From Psococerastis gibbosa (Eukaryota; Arthropoda; Insecta; Psocodea; Psocidae), in the NCBI GenBank assembly GCA_963971405.1, contig OZ020484.1:29286770-29350769 (forward strand): a DNA stretch of 64,000 nucleotides. The letters run 5' to 3'. Within the stretch, counting starts at the first letter, position 1. Each line of letters opens with the position of its first letter. Below, one piece after another: positions 23,470 to 34,404 of this stretch. The notes under the pieces are model-generated. The model ran no database searches and was not told the DNA's origin. It saw only the letters and a list, made by a program, of their open reading frames with translations. The position numbers and the translations under genes were made by a program.

Positions 23470-23945
23470 TGAAAGAAAGAAAGAAAGAAAATTGTCTTTA
23501 TTTTCCATGTGGGCGAATTTTGGGCCTTTCGGCCCACTCTTATAATTAACCCATACTGTTAACTTAAATACTATTTATAATAAAACTTAAAATAAAAACT
23601 AAAAGCGACTAATTCCACACCATTTATACAACATACACACTCATAAAATAATCATGACACGCCCTCTTAAACTTATTTAAACTTTTTTCATTTCTGATTG
23701 GATCCGGTAGGGAGTTCCGAAGCCTCACCGCCTGCACCGAAAAGGGAGAAGATAAGGCCTGGGATGTATGGATTGGAAATGATAATTTATTTACTTCTCT
23801 TGTATTTCGTGCATGGAAATCAAGAGGATAAAGGACGGAAAAGAGGTATAAAAAGTAGGGAGGTGTATGCGTCTCAAGCACGTTATGCAAAGTACGGAGG
23901 ATATGCGCATTACTTCTTTCGTTAATTTTTAACCAATAGCACTAA
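23470..23945 (-). mobile_element. LINE C-terminal fragment with 3' tail
   Basis: Read on the minus strand, 23935 to 23624 encodes the end of a non-LTR element ORF2: NERSNAHILRTLHN, HARNTREVNKLSFP, VQAVRLRNSLPDPIR, LNKFKRACHDYFM. The RxxNSLP...FK..L layout is typical of the C-terminus of CR1/Jockey-type LINEs. A stop is followed by about 130 bp of 3' UTR, an AATAAA and a TTTC-repeat tail near 23480. 5'-truncated. Confidence 0.8.
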
Positions 23946-23964
23946 AATGTTTGTTGTTCGCATT

Positions 23965-24120
23965 ATGGGCGTAGCCAGAGGGGTCACGACCCCCCCCCCC
24001 CCCCGAATGTTTCAGCGTACACTAGATAGAATGGTGTTTTAAATATATTTAGGTTACCTCACCTCCAGTGACGTCAGATGGACCCCCCGAAAGAAAAAAT
24101 TCAGGCTACGGCCTTGGTTA
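23965..24120. mobile_element. MITE-like repeat with C-tract
   Basis: The left end GGGCGTAGCCAGAGG and right end TCAGGCTACGGCC are roughly inverted. It holds a 15-base C-run (23991-24005) and, at 24050-24095, the inverse of the family X segment TCCACCTGACGTCACTGGA. It may therefore be a mosaic or a relative of family X. Confidence 0.5.
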
Positions 24121-24213
24121 CCCTAAGACATTATTATTATTATTATTACTATAAGCGCTAGCTTGGGGATGCGGGATGGTATTATTATGTATTGATTTAT
24201 TGTAATATATGCT

Positions 24214-24239
24214 CCTTGTCCAGGGAATACTGGACAAGG
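24214..24239 (+). other. Perfect 10-bp hairpin, recurrent motif
   Basis: CCTTGTCCAG and CTGGACAAGG flank a 6-base loop, followed by AAAATAAAGAAGAAGAAG. Similar hairpins with CTTGTCCGG arms occur at 59968-59992 and, inverted, 56414-56434, each near an A-rich tail. This looks like the conserved 3' end of a retroposon. Confidence 0.6.
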
Positions 24240-24297
24240 AAAATAAAGAAGAAGAAGATTTTATTTTTTATTTATTATCTTCCTTTTATTTGCCAAT

Positions 24298-24462
24298 ATA
24301 AGGTTAATCACATACAAATACATATAATGAATATATCCGACTGACCTCTTCAGGTGCATCTGTAGGTTAGTTGTTGAGTTACGACACGTCTCCGATAGCA
24401 TGGTGTGTAGGGTCTCGCACAAGTACAAGCTCGCTACCAGATTGCCACCGAAGCCGATTGTC
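24298..24462 (+). repeat. R4 repeat copy (most complete)
   Basis: Includes GTTGAGTTACGACACGTCTC, GATAGCATGGTGTGTAGG, TCTCGCACAAGTACAAGCTC and TTGCCACCGAAGCCGATTG, matching partial copies at 5265, 7996, 8125 and 61034 (inverted). Confidence 0.65.
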
Positions 24463-24464
24463 CT

Positions 24465-25460
24465 AAGTCACCAAGGTATAATTGCTTTTTGTAGCATAGC
24501 ACTATTTATAGGTTTATTTATTAAAACAGAGGCAACATGACAATAATATATTAACAAGTTATAGACTGAATAGGTTAGATTTATGAAGGTGAGTAGGTGA
24601 TAAATGGCAATATCTGTGAATCTTATCGATAAAGAAGCTGCTTTCATTGGAGTTTTCTTATTAAAACTCAAAGTTGTATGACCATAAGTTAACGTTGACT
24701 TTGCTACAATGTGTTCACGTGGGAGAGCCAGTACCCATCTATAGGTAATATATGCATGTACATACACATTTATAGCTGAATTAGGAACTTCACATTGATA
24801 TTGTAAGTTAAATATTAAGCGCTCAAACTTACGTAAATGGCGCTGTACGTAAATAAAAAAATCATTCAGGACAAAGGAGTATAGCAGAAGGCGTTGTCAA
24901 AATAAGAATGCACAGCCTTCGGCAAAGTACCAAAATTAGACATTGCTCAGAAACTCGGCTACTACTACTATAGAATATTATAACTGCAACTGTATTTTCA
25001 GAAAACAATAGCAGAAGCTCACGTTTATAGCATAAAACACACATGGGCAGGAGAGCGTAACTGCCCTCCTGACCCCCTCGAAGGCTGATGGCATAACAAA
25101 GAAGTATCTGGAATCGCTGAAGGCATAGCCGCGGTAATTGGTGGTTTGGCGGGTACGTGTGAATTCGAGTGGACACCCGGCCGCGGCCTTCCTCAAATCA
25201 CCCTCATTATCGCCATGTGCAAATTCCACACTAGGTTCTATTACTCTTATCATGCAGAACAGCAAGGGCAATCGAATTTGTGTTTCACTGAAACTAGCAT
25301 AAGTAGGTCTGAGTCGCCGAGTCGGATAGTTACGCAAAGTCTGCAATAATGGATATTAAATAACATTTCAAATGTTAGTTTTTTTAATAAAAACTGCCAT
25401 GGCACGACAAACCAATGAGCTCTATAGGTCCGAGTAGAGTTATGTATTATATTTTATTAT
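24465..25460. other. Intergenic, no gene recognised
   Basis: Minus-strand frames 24862-25346 overlap and lack any domain or start context. No gene called. Confidence 0.4.
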
Positions 25461-25464
25461 ATTA

Positions 25465-25863
25465 GAGAGATGGGACATTTGAGCGCGTCACATTTTTTGA
25501 ATGCTGGGGCCACCTGCTACGTTTTTTCAATGGCTGGTCTTAGGATGCCGGACTATACAGACCCCCAAAGGCCGCGTGGGAAGCTATCCCCCTCGGAAGA
25601 AGACCAAGAGGAAGACCTAGGCGAAAATGGGCGGACCAGTTCCAGGAGGACCTCCTTCGAGTTGGTGTCGAGGGAGCAGATTGGACAGCGGCTGCTGCTG
25701 ACAAAGATGGAGGGAAATTGTCAGAGCGCCCAAAAGTCCCCCTGGGCTGATCGCGCCTAATTAAGTCAGTTAAGTAAGGTGTTAGGAGACGTGGCTAGTG
25801 GCCCAAGAAAAAAACTATTTTTGGCGGGAAGGAATGTCCCATCTCTCTTATATCCAACTCTAG
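25465..25863. mobile_element. MITE family B copy 2, split by a LINE fragment
   Basis: TTAGAGAGATGGGACATTTG at the left and TTGGCGGGAAGGAATGTCCC then ATCTCTCTTATATCCAACT at the right are family B ends. About 230 bp between 25547 and 25780 does not belong to the family and codes for a LINE tail. The nesting shows the MITE was there first. Confidence 0.65.
25550..25760 (+). mobile_element. LINE ORF2 C-terminal scrap inside a MITE
   Basis: 25628-25759 reads KWADQFQEDLLRVGVEGADW, then TAAAADKDGGKL and a stop. This resembles the last residues of RTE/CR1-like reverse transcriptases (GRPRKRWAD...W...A.DR..W). Upstream the basic (K/R)(P/R)R run is out of frame, so the scrap is degenerate. Confidence 0.55.
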
Positions 25864-25969
25864 GTCGCAGAACTGGTAGAAGCTCCTGCAATTTTCTCTT
25901 CTGTGTCGAGTTTTGAACTTCTATCTTACAATTCAAAGTCCAGTTCTCTGCCAACTGTCATATTCCCGA

Positions 25970-26140
25970 CTAGAATTCTATATAGGAGATAGGGCATTTA
26001 CATCCCGCCAAAAATATATAATTGGACTTCAGGGACCAACGTCTTCTATGACAAGCCAATAAAAAAAATCGTACTAGGTGGCCCCAGGATACAAAAACTG
26101 TTTTTGGCACGCTCTGATGTCCTATCCCTCTAATACCTCT
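25970..26140. mobile_element. MITE family B copy 3 with 9-bp TSD
   Basis: The left end CTAGAATTCTATATAGGAGA and right end TCCTATCCCTCTAATACCTC are diverged family B termini. TATTCCCGA is duplicated at 25961-25969 and 26141-26149, a perfect 9-bp TSD of the length Mutator-like elements produce. Confidence 0.75.
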
Positions 26141-26297
26141 TATTCCCGATCACATCGGTGGTTTTTACATTATAATAATGTAATGAATGGAAGAAGCAGT
26201 GATTCAGCATTTTCCAGTCATGGTCGCACGCTGTAGGATCGGAATCAGAATTTCACCTATTTTAGCTAAGCTTAGTACACCCTCAGTTTTTTCTTTT

Positions 26298-26520
26298 TTA
26301 CGAAAAAACGCCGATGGACAATAATTTTTTTAATCTACATGGCTAATTTCATTAAATTCTACCGACTAGTTTGACCGTGAATCGAGTTACATACAGACAT
26401 GCATCTCGTAAAAACCTGTTTCTTAGACCTCACAACGTGTAAATCCGTTTAAATCTCGAAATCGAAAATTTCGACCATCGCGACGCATTCCTTATACTAA
26501 CGCATAAATAGGGAAGTAAA
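26298..26520 (+). mobile_element. Family X right-end fragment
   Basis: GTGTAAATCCGTTTAAATC, GAAAATTTCGACCATCGC and CTTATACTAACGCATAAA followed by GGGAAGTAAAA match the right end of family X. The left two thirds are missing. Confidence 0.65.
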
Positions 26521-26524
26521 AAGC

Positions 26525-27265
26525 GGAAAATATTGCATATAGAAAGGTATCCTTTAATTAAAAGACGATCTACAAGTATGGGCAACCCAATGATTATCGT
26601 TAAGATTTCCGACACATGGTGCCAGCCACCCTGAATCGTCAAATAACGGCCATCAAAAGGAAAAGTGAGGACAAAAATAACTACGGCAACGCCATTTTGC
26701 AGGCGCGGTAATAAAAATTCCTGCGGTCTGATTCATTCAGAAAAAAGTTAACTGACACCTGCGGCTCTTGCACGCAAGTATCCGTTTGTAAGTACGCGGC
26801 CAGTAGATCGTGCGGTTGCCGTCGACGAGGAAGTAAAGAACCGACCTTGAATTACATGAGATTGAAAAAAAAGATTGGTCCGTCCGTGAGTCAGCGCCCC
26901 GGACGCTCTTTTTTCAGTCCCCTCAATAGGTTGTCTACAGTGAATGGAGTGCAGAGTTACGAAACACCGCGGGTAAACGACTCCATAATGGACGGGCCGG
27001 GGACGCTAACGATGCACTTCTATTATTGAGGCTATCATTCGAGAAGTTGATAAAAAGTAGATCTATTGAAATGGAATTAAATGAGTCATTGCTTATGGGT
27101 CATAATGGGGTTTTAGCGTTGTTTTTTTTAGAGAGAGGAGTGAGCCTTGACGATTTATTAGTCTCGAATGCGAGCAGCCCTGTTTGTACTGCGTCCTTAA
27201 ATCGTCACTTTGGTGCTCAATCTAACGGCAGTCTATAATTAATACAATTTCTATAGAGGTGATTC
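26525..27265. other. Intergenic, no gene recognised
   Basis: Two short plus-strand frames (26847-27029 and 27026-27238) touch end to end but show no family features. Confidence 0.4.
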
Positions 27266-27267
27266 AA

Positions 27268-27564
27268 GAGTTCTATACAGGAGAGACACAGGACAGAAAT
27301 ATATTGTTGAAATCCTGGGGTTACCTGATGCCACGTTTCATATGACCAGCAGCCTGATCATGGCGATTATAATACCGGTATTTATTTATTCCCCTGGTAA
27401 TAAAAATGTAAACAAACAAATTTTGAACAGCTATTTCCATTATAAAATTATCATGTTCACATTTTTAATACCAGGGGATTAAATAAATACCGGTATTATA
27501 ATCGCGATGAACAGGCTGCTATTTTTGGCGCACTCGAATGTTCCATCTCTCCTATATAGAACTC
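27268..27564. mobile_element. MITE family B copy 4, host of a nested foldback element
   Basis: GAGTTCTATACAGGAGAGA opens it and ATCTCTCCTATATAGAACTC closes it. The middle is interrupted by the foldback MITE 27348-27520; TTTTTGGCGCACTCGAATGT, expected inside family B, follows directly after the nested element. Confidence 0.8.
27348..27520. mobile_element. Foldback MITE (family A, copy 2; 173 bp)
   Basis: The arms AGCAGCCTGATCATGGCGAT and ATCGCGATGAACAGGCTGCT enclose ATAATACCGGTATTTATT and its inverse. It matches copy 1 at 15871-16041 in length and arm sequence. Confidence 0.9.
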
Positions 27565-27605
27565 TAGGTGGCTCCATCGTTGGTGAAGTTTTGGAAATTG
27601 CTGGG

Positions 27606-27768
27606 AAGCAAGGCCGTGCCCAGGGGCGGGGTGGGGGGGGGGGGTGGTCTGAGGGGTCCGGACCCCCTCCGAAATGAAAGAGCTTTACACTGGATAGAAG
27701 GGAATTCCATTAATAAAATACGTAAATAAAAACAAAAATTAGAACAAAAACCTGTGGACGGCCATGCT
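27606..27768. mobile_element. MITE-like repeat with G-tract
   Basis: Begins AGGCCGTGCCCAGGGGCGGG and ends GGACGGCCATG. It has an 11-base G-run and GGGGTCCGGACCCCCTCC, as in the element at 13529-13702. Confidence 0.5.
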
Positions 27769-27790
27769 GCGAAGGAAGCTGTCATAAATG

Positions 27791-27880
27791 GGCCAGAACA
27801 TGTAGAGTAGTGGCAGGGACTCAAGACATTCGCCCGAAAGGTTATTGGTTCGAGTCCCCCACTTGCTACATTTTCTGGCC
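27791..27880 (+). mobile_element. tRNA-derived SINE with an extended terminal stem
   Basis: The A-box-like TGTAGAGTAGTGGC (27801-27814) and perfect B box GGTTCGAGTCC (27847-27857) mark a pol III promoter. GGCCAGAACATGTAG at 27791-27805 and CTACATTTTCTGGCC at 27866-27880 pair over 15 bases with one mismatch, extending the acceptor stem well beyond a normal tRNA. The open frame 27810-28193 is not supported as a gene. Confidence 0.6.
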
Positions 27881-27884
27881 ATGC

Positions 27885-28690
27885 TTTGGAGGGTATGTAA
27901 AGCAGTGTGAGTTATGTAAGAGGGGATATTATAGCCAAAACTGGCTTAGTAATAGAACAAAAATGTCGCTGCTTCCCTCGGATTCCACTATCCGTAGCTT
28001 CCCTACAATGGTGGGAGACAATAGGACACCATTAAAAGATTTTTGCATAAAGCCGAATTTCTCTTGTAATATCGATCATAGCCAAACATGGAGTGCGTGG
28101 CCGCCACTAAAACCAATTGGAAGGCGTCGACATAACGTAAGTCGTAACCATGCAATTTTTCACGCCCTCAAAACTGTGCCCAAACTGTGTTAGTGCCGGT
28201 TGCCCGGAGTTATTGATACTTTATTTGGAAAAAAATTATGGGCACAAATGAGGATTATAGAGAGAAGGAGTTTCAAAACTGTGGCCAATTGGAGTGAATG
28301 ATGGCCTACTTGTATATCAAAATGTTGAGGTACATGTATTCCAATTTATGACTCCTCACGATTCCCTACTGTCTCTGCAGTAAAAAAACACGTGCTGCAA
28401 TGCAGGCCTGGTAACGCGGCCATTAAAGTGAGATGTGCGACCTCCAGGGCCTGGAAGGTCCAGCGTAGCGCTGGAATGACATAAGCGACTTTGACCATCG
28501 CCGCGTTTGAGGAGAGCATTGACACTCGGCCCCTCCCACCGTATCAAGCGCCCGGTCGACATCCAAGGTTTTCTCACACCTTGAATATGGGCTACTGGCC
28601 TATCACCTCAGGGCACGCACCATTTTTAGGCCGGTATTGTCCCTTTGTTAGCATGGAGGCTGTGAAACGCTTAGTGAAATGAAATATCAT
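27885..28690. other. Intergenic, no gene recognised
   Basis: Only short frames without domains, on either strand. Confidence 0.4.
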
Positions 28691-28696
28691 CTAGAG

Positions 28697-29016
28697 CAGG
28701 GGCTCTCAAAGTGTGGGTCGCGAAAATTTTTCAAGTGGGTCGCGGAGTGGTCTCGTCTGCCAGTTATAAACTAGGTACTATTGAATTGAATGACAAGTTT
28801 TTTTTTTCAATTTTAGTCATATATTTTTTAAAGATTGGCGGGAACCAAAGATATTAAATAGATCGCTGGACCAATGGGAGAATGCATTGGCCTAGGTGTT
28901 CCTTTGTAGGTGGCCGCAGAATAAAATAAATAAATAAAGCTATGTAGAATTCAGTGGGTCGCGATTCAATTTTATATCATTTAGGGGTCGCGACAAAAAA
29001 AGTTTGAGAACCTCTG
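28697..29016. mobile_element. hAT-like MITE with 8-bp TSD (320 bp)
   Basis: CAGGGGCTCTCAAA at 28697 and TTTGAGAACCTCTG ending at 29016 are inverted, with GGGTCGCG motifs just inside both ends. ATCTAGAG (28689-28696) and ATTTAGAG (29017-29024) form an 8-bp duplication with one change. No coding capacity. Confidence 0.85.
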
Positions 29017-29027
29017 ATTTAGAGCTT

Positions 29028-29160
29028 TAGGCCCGGTACACACGGACGATTCAAACGCCAGTGAACCAATGAGAAATTTGTCAATGGGGCATGTATGGCT
29101 GGTGCAAACCCCTGAGTCTACTTCAGTAGATTTATGTCACTGACTTGTTGCTGGCCTGCG
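29028..29160 (+). repeat. R7 repeat copy 2
   Basis: TTAGGCCCGGTACACACGGA, CGCCAGTGAACCAATGAGAA and TTGCTGGCCTGCGG align with 22525-22650. Confidence 0.5.
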
Positions 29161-29755
29161 GTTTTCCCTTCGACACAATTAGTACATTATGCCGATTTTG
29201 TAAAATTGAAGTAACTGATAAAAAAAAAATAGAATGCATTTTGAGAAAGCTAACATTAACTATAAATTTTTCATCTGACCACTTTCATAACTTGGCAGCA
29301 GTGTATTGTGTAGCATTAAGTAATTTCGTCAAAAATATACTGTATCGCCATTCTTGTTTCAAATTTTTTGAAATCTCTGACTTAACAGCTGTTTACCGTT
29401 ACACAAATTATACAGTATAAAAAGTTAATGTAACTTAATTTGCAAGAAACTGAACCGAAAATGAAAAGGGTGCATCAGTGAAACCCGCGGGACCTTCACC
29501 ATGGACCATTAATTAATTCATTAATTATACTAAATGAATTCGAACTTGAGAAACAATAAATGGGTAATATTTGGGTGGCTGATAATTAGCGATATCAAGC
29601 AGGTAATGAGCGGTGTTCCCAGGCTGAACTAGATCAAGCATTAGTGGCGTAAGTTACGACAGTTACCCAACCGGCAACCTCCACATGTTAAAATCCGTCT
29701 GCGGGCAATTACCAACACTAAATTTCATCCAAATATGTATAGTAGAGTGAGAATA
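29161..29755. other. Intergenic, no gene recognised
   Basis: A short plus-strand frame at 29145-29420 lacks domain features. Confidence 0.4.
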
Positions 29756-29759
29756 TACA

Positions 29760-29832
29760 GGACATGTAGTGTAGTGGTGCGGACTCTGACTTCCACCCCA
29801 AAGGTTGTTGGTTCGAGTCCCTCACATGCTAT
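29760..29832 (+). mobile_element. tRNA-derived SINE head
   Basis: The A-box-like GTAGTGTAGTGGTG at 29766-29779 and perfect B box GGTTCGAGTCC at 29810-29820. GACATGT at the start can pair with ACATG near the end. The anticodon arm is poor, so not called a tRNA gene. Confidence 0.55.
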
Positions 29833-30027
29833 AGTCAATATATATATAGGTTCATTAGAAACTAACAAGTACCGATATAGTGAATGTTAACAGTTTATCC
29901 ATTATTAGAACATAGAGCAGACTGTAGTTAACAATAACTTTGCATCCAATTGCCTCAGAATCATCCCTTATTATCCAATTTATACTACTGTACTATACAC
30001 AGTCCCTTTAGGTTCGGCTAGTGCTTG

Positions 30028-30218
30028 TTGGATTCTGAACCACTTGAGAAACATAGTAAAGTCACACGATTACATCGGAGGTGACCAGGATTCGACACCC
30101 ACTTGGACTGTGTGGCATCCTCAGCGCATTATCGTTCCCCTGCCAACGCTGAGCGCATTACCAAGTTTGCTGCAGTTTTGAAAAGGCTCTATTCTGATGA
30201 ATTCAACTTGGTATGGCC
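30028..30218 (-). repeat. R6 repeat, diverged inverted copy
   Basis: On the minus strand it reads CGGCCATACCAAGTTGAATT, then GCGTTGGCAGGGGAACG, GTGTCGAATCCTGGTCA and TCAAGTGGTTCAGAATCCA. It is closest to the copy at 60204-60362. Confidence 0.65.
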
Positions 30219-32540
30219 GTCGGCAGCTACTGAATAGTAAATGTAGCAGCCTGTTGCAGTTTCAGGGACCTATCAGGTCAACCAACTATCGCCAATTGAA
30301 TGTTATGGCGTCTTCCAAATGAAGCTGTATAGTAAAGAAATAAGAAATGTCTGCTATGTTTGTAGCCATGGAGAACCCAATGTTTCGATTGGTTCACTAC
30401 ATGATCTGATTGGTTGGCTGCAATCAGCATTTTTCTATAAGAAAGGGGTATATTTTGCTGCTGTAAGTTTGCTAGTGCAAAGTTGTCAGACAAGGGCGTA
30501 TTATTTGTTATACTCCCATTATGTTTAATGTTACGACGATGAATGTACCCGAATTTACTCTCCAAAATAGCCTGTATTGTTTTATCAAAGGTCACCCCCG
30601 ACGCTTTCCAGGCATAAAGAGACCAAAGAAATACAATATAATAGATGGAACCCAAAACTTTGTATCGAATGTTTAACTTATCAATTGCAAGACTTGGTTG
30701 CCTTAATCAACCTTTGCCATAGAAGTAGCAAATACAAAATTTAGAACCATGCGAAAGACCAGAAACCCAGAAGGGCAATCGCAGTAGGGCGCTTTACAAT
30801 GAAAAGACGTGTGACGCGCTGACTTCACTGACAGATTTCAAATTAAAAGTACTTCGTAGCACTGTATCTTAACAGAAGTGCCCACTTATAGCCTAAGTAT
30901 CAACCTGAACTCTCTCTGAATAGAATTACGTTTTTTCCCCAATGGTTTGAGGGGTTCAACCGTGCCACAGCCCCTCCCAATGACCACGAATGTAGCTTTT
31001 AGCCAAGGACACAATGCTTGAATGCAGCCATTGTAAAACAATTCCGACACTGCACTCATGCCAATAAACAAGTCCCACGTCATTCATTATAAATTCTTTT
31101 CATGCAATAAGCCACGCTGCTTTCTTCTTGCGACAAACTGTATCAAGACCTGCTGCCCACAGACATCCTACGCCTTCCAGAGTGTCTTTCACGCAGACAA
31201 ACTCTTTCTCAACAGATGCTGGAGACCCTGAGTTTACATAAGTAACAGAAGTATACTTGACATCTCAGTGTGCGACCTTCGGGCTTGAGTTAAACGAGCT
31301 CATTTCACGGATTGACATGACTGCTCTCCAGCGTTAGCTGAGCTGGGAGTGTAGACAGTTGAAAACATGGAAATCCGAGGCATATTAGCCTGTAATATTG
31401 TCCTTGGTCGATGCAACGACCAGTAATTTTACAGCTTGATGCAATGGTTCTAATGGGATGGCTAAAAATCCACGTGGTATCGAAATCGAAAGTGTTATCA
31501 AACATTTCCGATACTTGGATGTCTATGCGTAGATTTTCATCCGTACAGCAGTTTGGACCAATGTTATGGGTTGATGGGTGGTCAGCAACGGCTTCTGATT
31601 GAACTAGTTCATTGATAGGATAGTTTACAATAGAAACCATAACTTACCTGGAGTGGAGGATTACAATATTTAAACCATTTAAATACGGTATTAAGACGAA
31701 CACTCTAACCTGCTCCACCAAATCAGGCGACTTGCAGTTGTTCTGTCATGTTGAACCCAATAGAGCTCAGAAAACGTCTAGTTAATGCAGCAATGAACAT
31801 CAATTAATCTCTGTTGACAAACAATTTATTCTGATTCCACTTTAATTCCCGTGAGTCGATTTACATTCATTGGGGGTGATTAAGGAAAAACTAAACGTAT
31901 TCCTGGATAAGTTACAGCGTTAGTGTTGGTGATACGGCCACTGCAGCCCTTACATAGCCAATTGAAATTAAACTCCCCATGGTTTATCTTTCCGGCAACG
32001 CGATGGAAACTAATAAGACTAACAAACACAATGCCATCAATAAACTAGATAAACTTAGTCATGGAGACGCAGTGTAGTGCATTAGTTATTAAGTTATGTA
32101 AGTACTGTTCAACTAGGAATTGAAGGGACCGAAACATTGTGTTACAATACAAGAACGTTCTTATCCTTTCAGTTGCTGGTCGGACAGTAACTGGGCAACA
32201 GTGTAAGTACCGCAATTTACAGAAGCAACACTTGGAGGTCTATAGACTTTTTAGGTCGTTGGTGAAGTTCAGTATTTCGTTTGGGTTTAATTATATGAAA
32301 CTAAAGCGTTATAAATTAGAAAGGAATCATATGATGAAGCAGGACAAATAATCTGATGAGACGTCGTCGAAACTTCTAAGCCTTTCGTCGCCGTCTGCGG
32401 TCGAAATCTTCATTGTCACTACGTCGACTTCTAAGTTTTTAACTCGAAGGCTCAGTAATAATAATAATGCCCTGAAGGACTCTTTACGAACTCAAGCCTA
32501 CTTATAAGGGCCCATTGGTCCCTTGTCCATTCCCAACATG
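30219..32540. other. 2.3 kb with no gene recognised
   Basis: The longest frame is 30278-30655 on the minus strand (125 codons). It begins MGSIYYIVFLWSLYAWKASG and resembles no family I know. It could be a fragment of an old element. Other frames at 31305-31640 and 30886-31083 are short and lack support. Confidence 0.35.
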
Positions 32541-32546
32541 GATTTC

Positions 32547-32727
32547 GGACATTATTTGTATTGTTTCCGTATGAATTTTTGGACATTGGCCAACTGGTAT
32601 ACGCCCTCGATGTCAACCTACACCGGATACAAGCGATAATGGACAAGCTGAGACAGGCTTACCATTGACGCAATGAAACAGGCGAAAGCGTGACTTAACC
32701 AAGTGCAGATACGAGTCCGAAGGCTCA
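32547..32727 (-). repeat. R5 repeat, inverted copy
   Basis: Read on the minus strand: CACTTGGTTAAGTCACGC, CGCCTGTTTCATTGCGTCAA, AGCTTGTCCATTATCGCTTG and CCGGTGTAGGTTGACATCG. This is the most complete match to 14965-15100. Confidence 0.7.
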
Positions 32728-32779
32728 GTAAGCTTTGAGATCAGCCTCAACCCAACAGCCCTGATTCTACCGCTTCAAG

Positions 32780-33645
32780 AAAGAACCGGTCCGAGTTCAC
32801 TCGAACATGCTTTCCAATTTATCAAAATTATTAGATAGAGAAAATTAGTAATTTTATGGCAAATATTTTTCCTATGGTTAAATTTCCGATATCTCGGGGG
32901 GGGGGGGGGGCGGTTGTCCACCTGACGTCACTGGAAGTGAGGTAAATTCTCGATAGGTCAAACAAACACATTAATTACCACACAGCAATAATGGCAGGGC
33001 ATGCAATGCATTTGAGCGCGAATTTTCTATCATTTTTTTCAAAAAATAATTTTTTGGGCAAAACCAAATATTTTTTTGGGAAAGCAACCTATCCGGTTTC
33101 GTTACTCAATTTAACACCTAAAACATGCTTGAAGGTAGAAATCATCGATAGAAAGGTTTCGCATTTTTTAGTCATTTTTTCATTAAAATTTAGTTATTTT
33201 TATTTTTTTACCCCCAGAAGCAAACTATCAAGGGGCAAGCGACCCCCCGCATTATGTCAACATTAATAACGACTACAATCTACGAGAATTTAAAAGAAAT
33301 CGTTGGAGCCGTTTTTGAGAAATAATCTTTTTAGACGTTTTTTGGAGTTTTTTGAAAATAAAACCCCCCCCCCCCAAATTGAGTTAGCCCAAAAAAAAAA
33401 AATGGTCCCGAGGTATGATTTTTGTGAACCTACATGCCAAATTTCACTCAAATCCACTGAGTAGTTTGCCCGGAAATCGACGAACAGACAGACCGACCGA
33501 CAGACCGACTGACAGACAGACATTTTGTAAAAACCACTTTTTTGGGTTCCTGGGACCTCAAAACGTGTAAATCCGTTGAAATCTCGGAATCGAAAATTTC
33601 GACCATCACAAAGCTTTCCTTATACTACGTATAAATTGGAAAGCA
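32780..33645. mobile_element. Family X element, near full-length (866 bp)
   Basis: Runs from AAGAACCGGTCC and TGCTTTCCAATTTAT to ATAAATTGGAAAGCA. In order it has a 15-base G-run near 32899, CACCTGACGTCACTGGA, TTTGAGCGCGAATTTTC, ACCCCCAGAAGCAAAC, a C-run near 33366, a GACA-type microsatellite and GTGTAAATCCGTTGAAATC. No transposase. It aligns along its whole length with 51609-52430. Confidence 0.85.
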
Positions 33646-34400
33646 ATAAAGCATTTCCTATTTCAATTTGTAATCATTTGATCGCAACTTATATTATAAC
33701 TATATCAATACAACTGCAGCCCATAAAGTTGACCAAAGGCTCGATTAGCACAGCTACATGGGATAGGCTTCCACCAGAGGGCCTTTAGGCGCGCCTAACT
33801 CTTCTGATTGCACAGGCTCGAAAATTAATTTTTATCCGTGCAACAGTTACACAATGTCGCTATAACCTATAGAGAGTGAATACCGATCAAAGCATAACTC
33901 CACTTTCTAACTATACCCTCTCCTAACGTACAAAATTGACTAATAAATCAGAATAATTTAAAAGCGACTGCTGATAATGCCGAAATAGGGGAAAATAATT
34001 TTTTTTTGAGCCTAAAGATATCAATTAGAAAAATTTTGCTCTTTTTATATATTATAATAAAATTAAAAAGAGACGATTTAAGCGGTCTAAATGATTGTGG
34101 ATCACTGGAGTTAAGAGCAAGGTGCGCCATGACTCATAAACTTACTAGCCAATCTAATGCTATAGTGCACACGCCACAGAACTTGCAGTGATAGACCACC
34201 CACTGCTACCCGGCAAATAATGCCCCCAGAGACTTAAAATTGCGTGTTTCTCCCTTGGGGGTTACGTTGAATTCTATTTGTGATTATTGTCAGCCAATTG
34301 TCAACCATCCAGAATTGTTTTGCAATGTCAGCTGTAGTGGAATTTTATATATTATAGAACTTAGGTAGCTAGATTTGTAAGTGACCCACCCAATGCCACC
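33646..34400. other. Intergenic, no gene recognised
   Basis: A+T-rich between a family X element and a LINE. Short frames only. Confidence 0.4.
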
Positions 34401-34404
34401 AAAG

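Noticed and set aside
27810-28193. 127-codon plus-strand frame
   Set aside because: Its start lies inside a tRNA-derived SINE and it shows no domain.
30278-30655. 125-codon minus-strand frame
   Set aside because: No recognisable family, poor codon bias and no promoter or splice context; possibly an element scrap but not callable.
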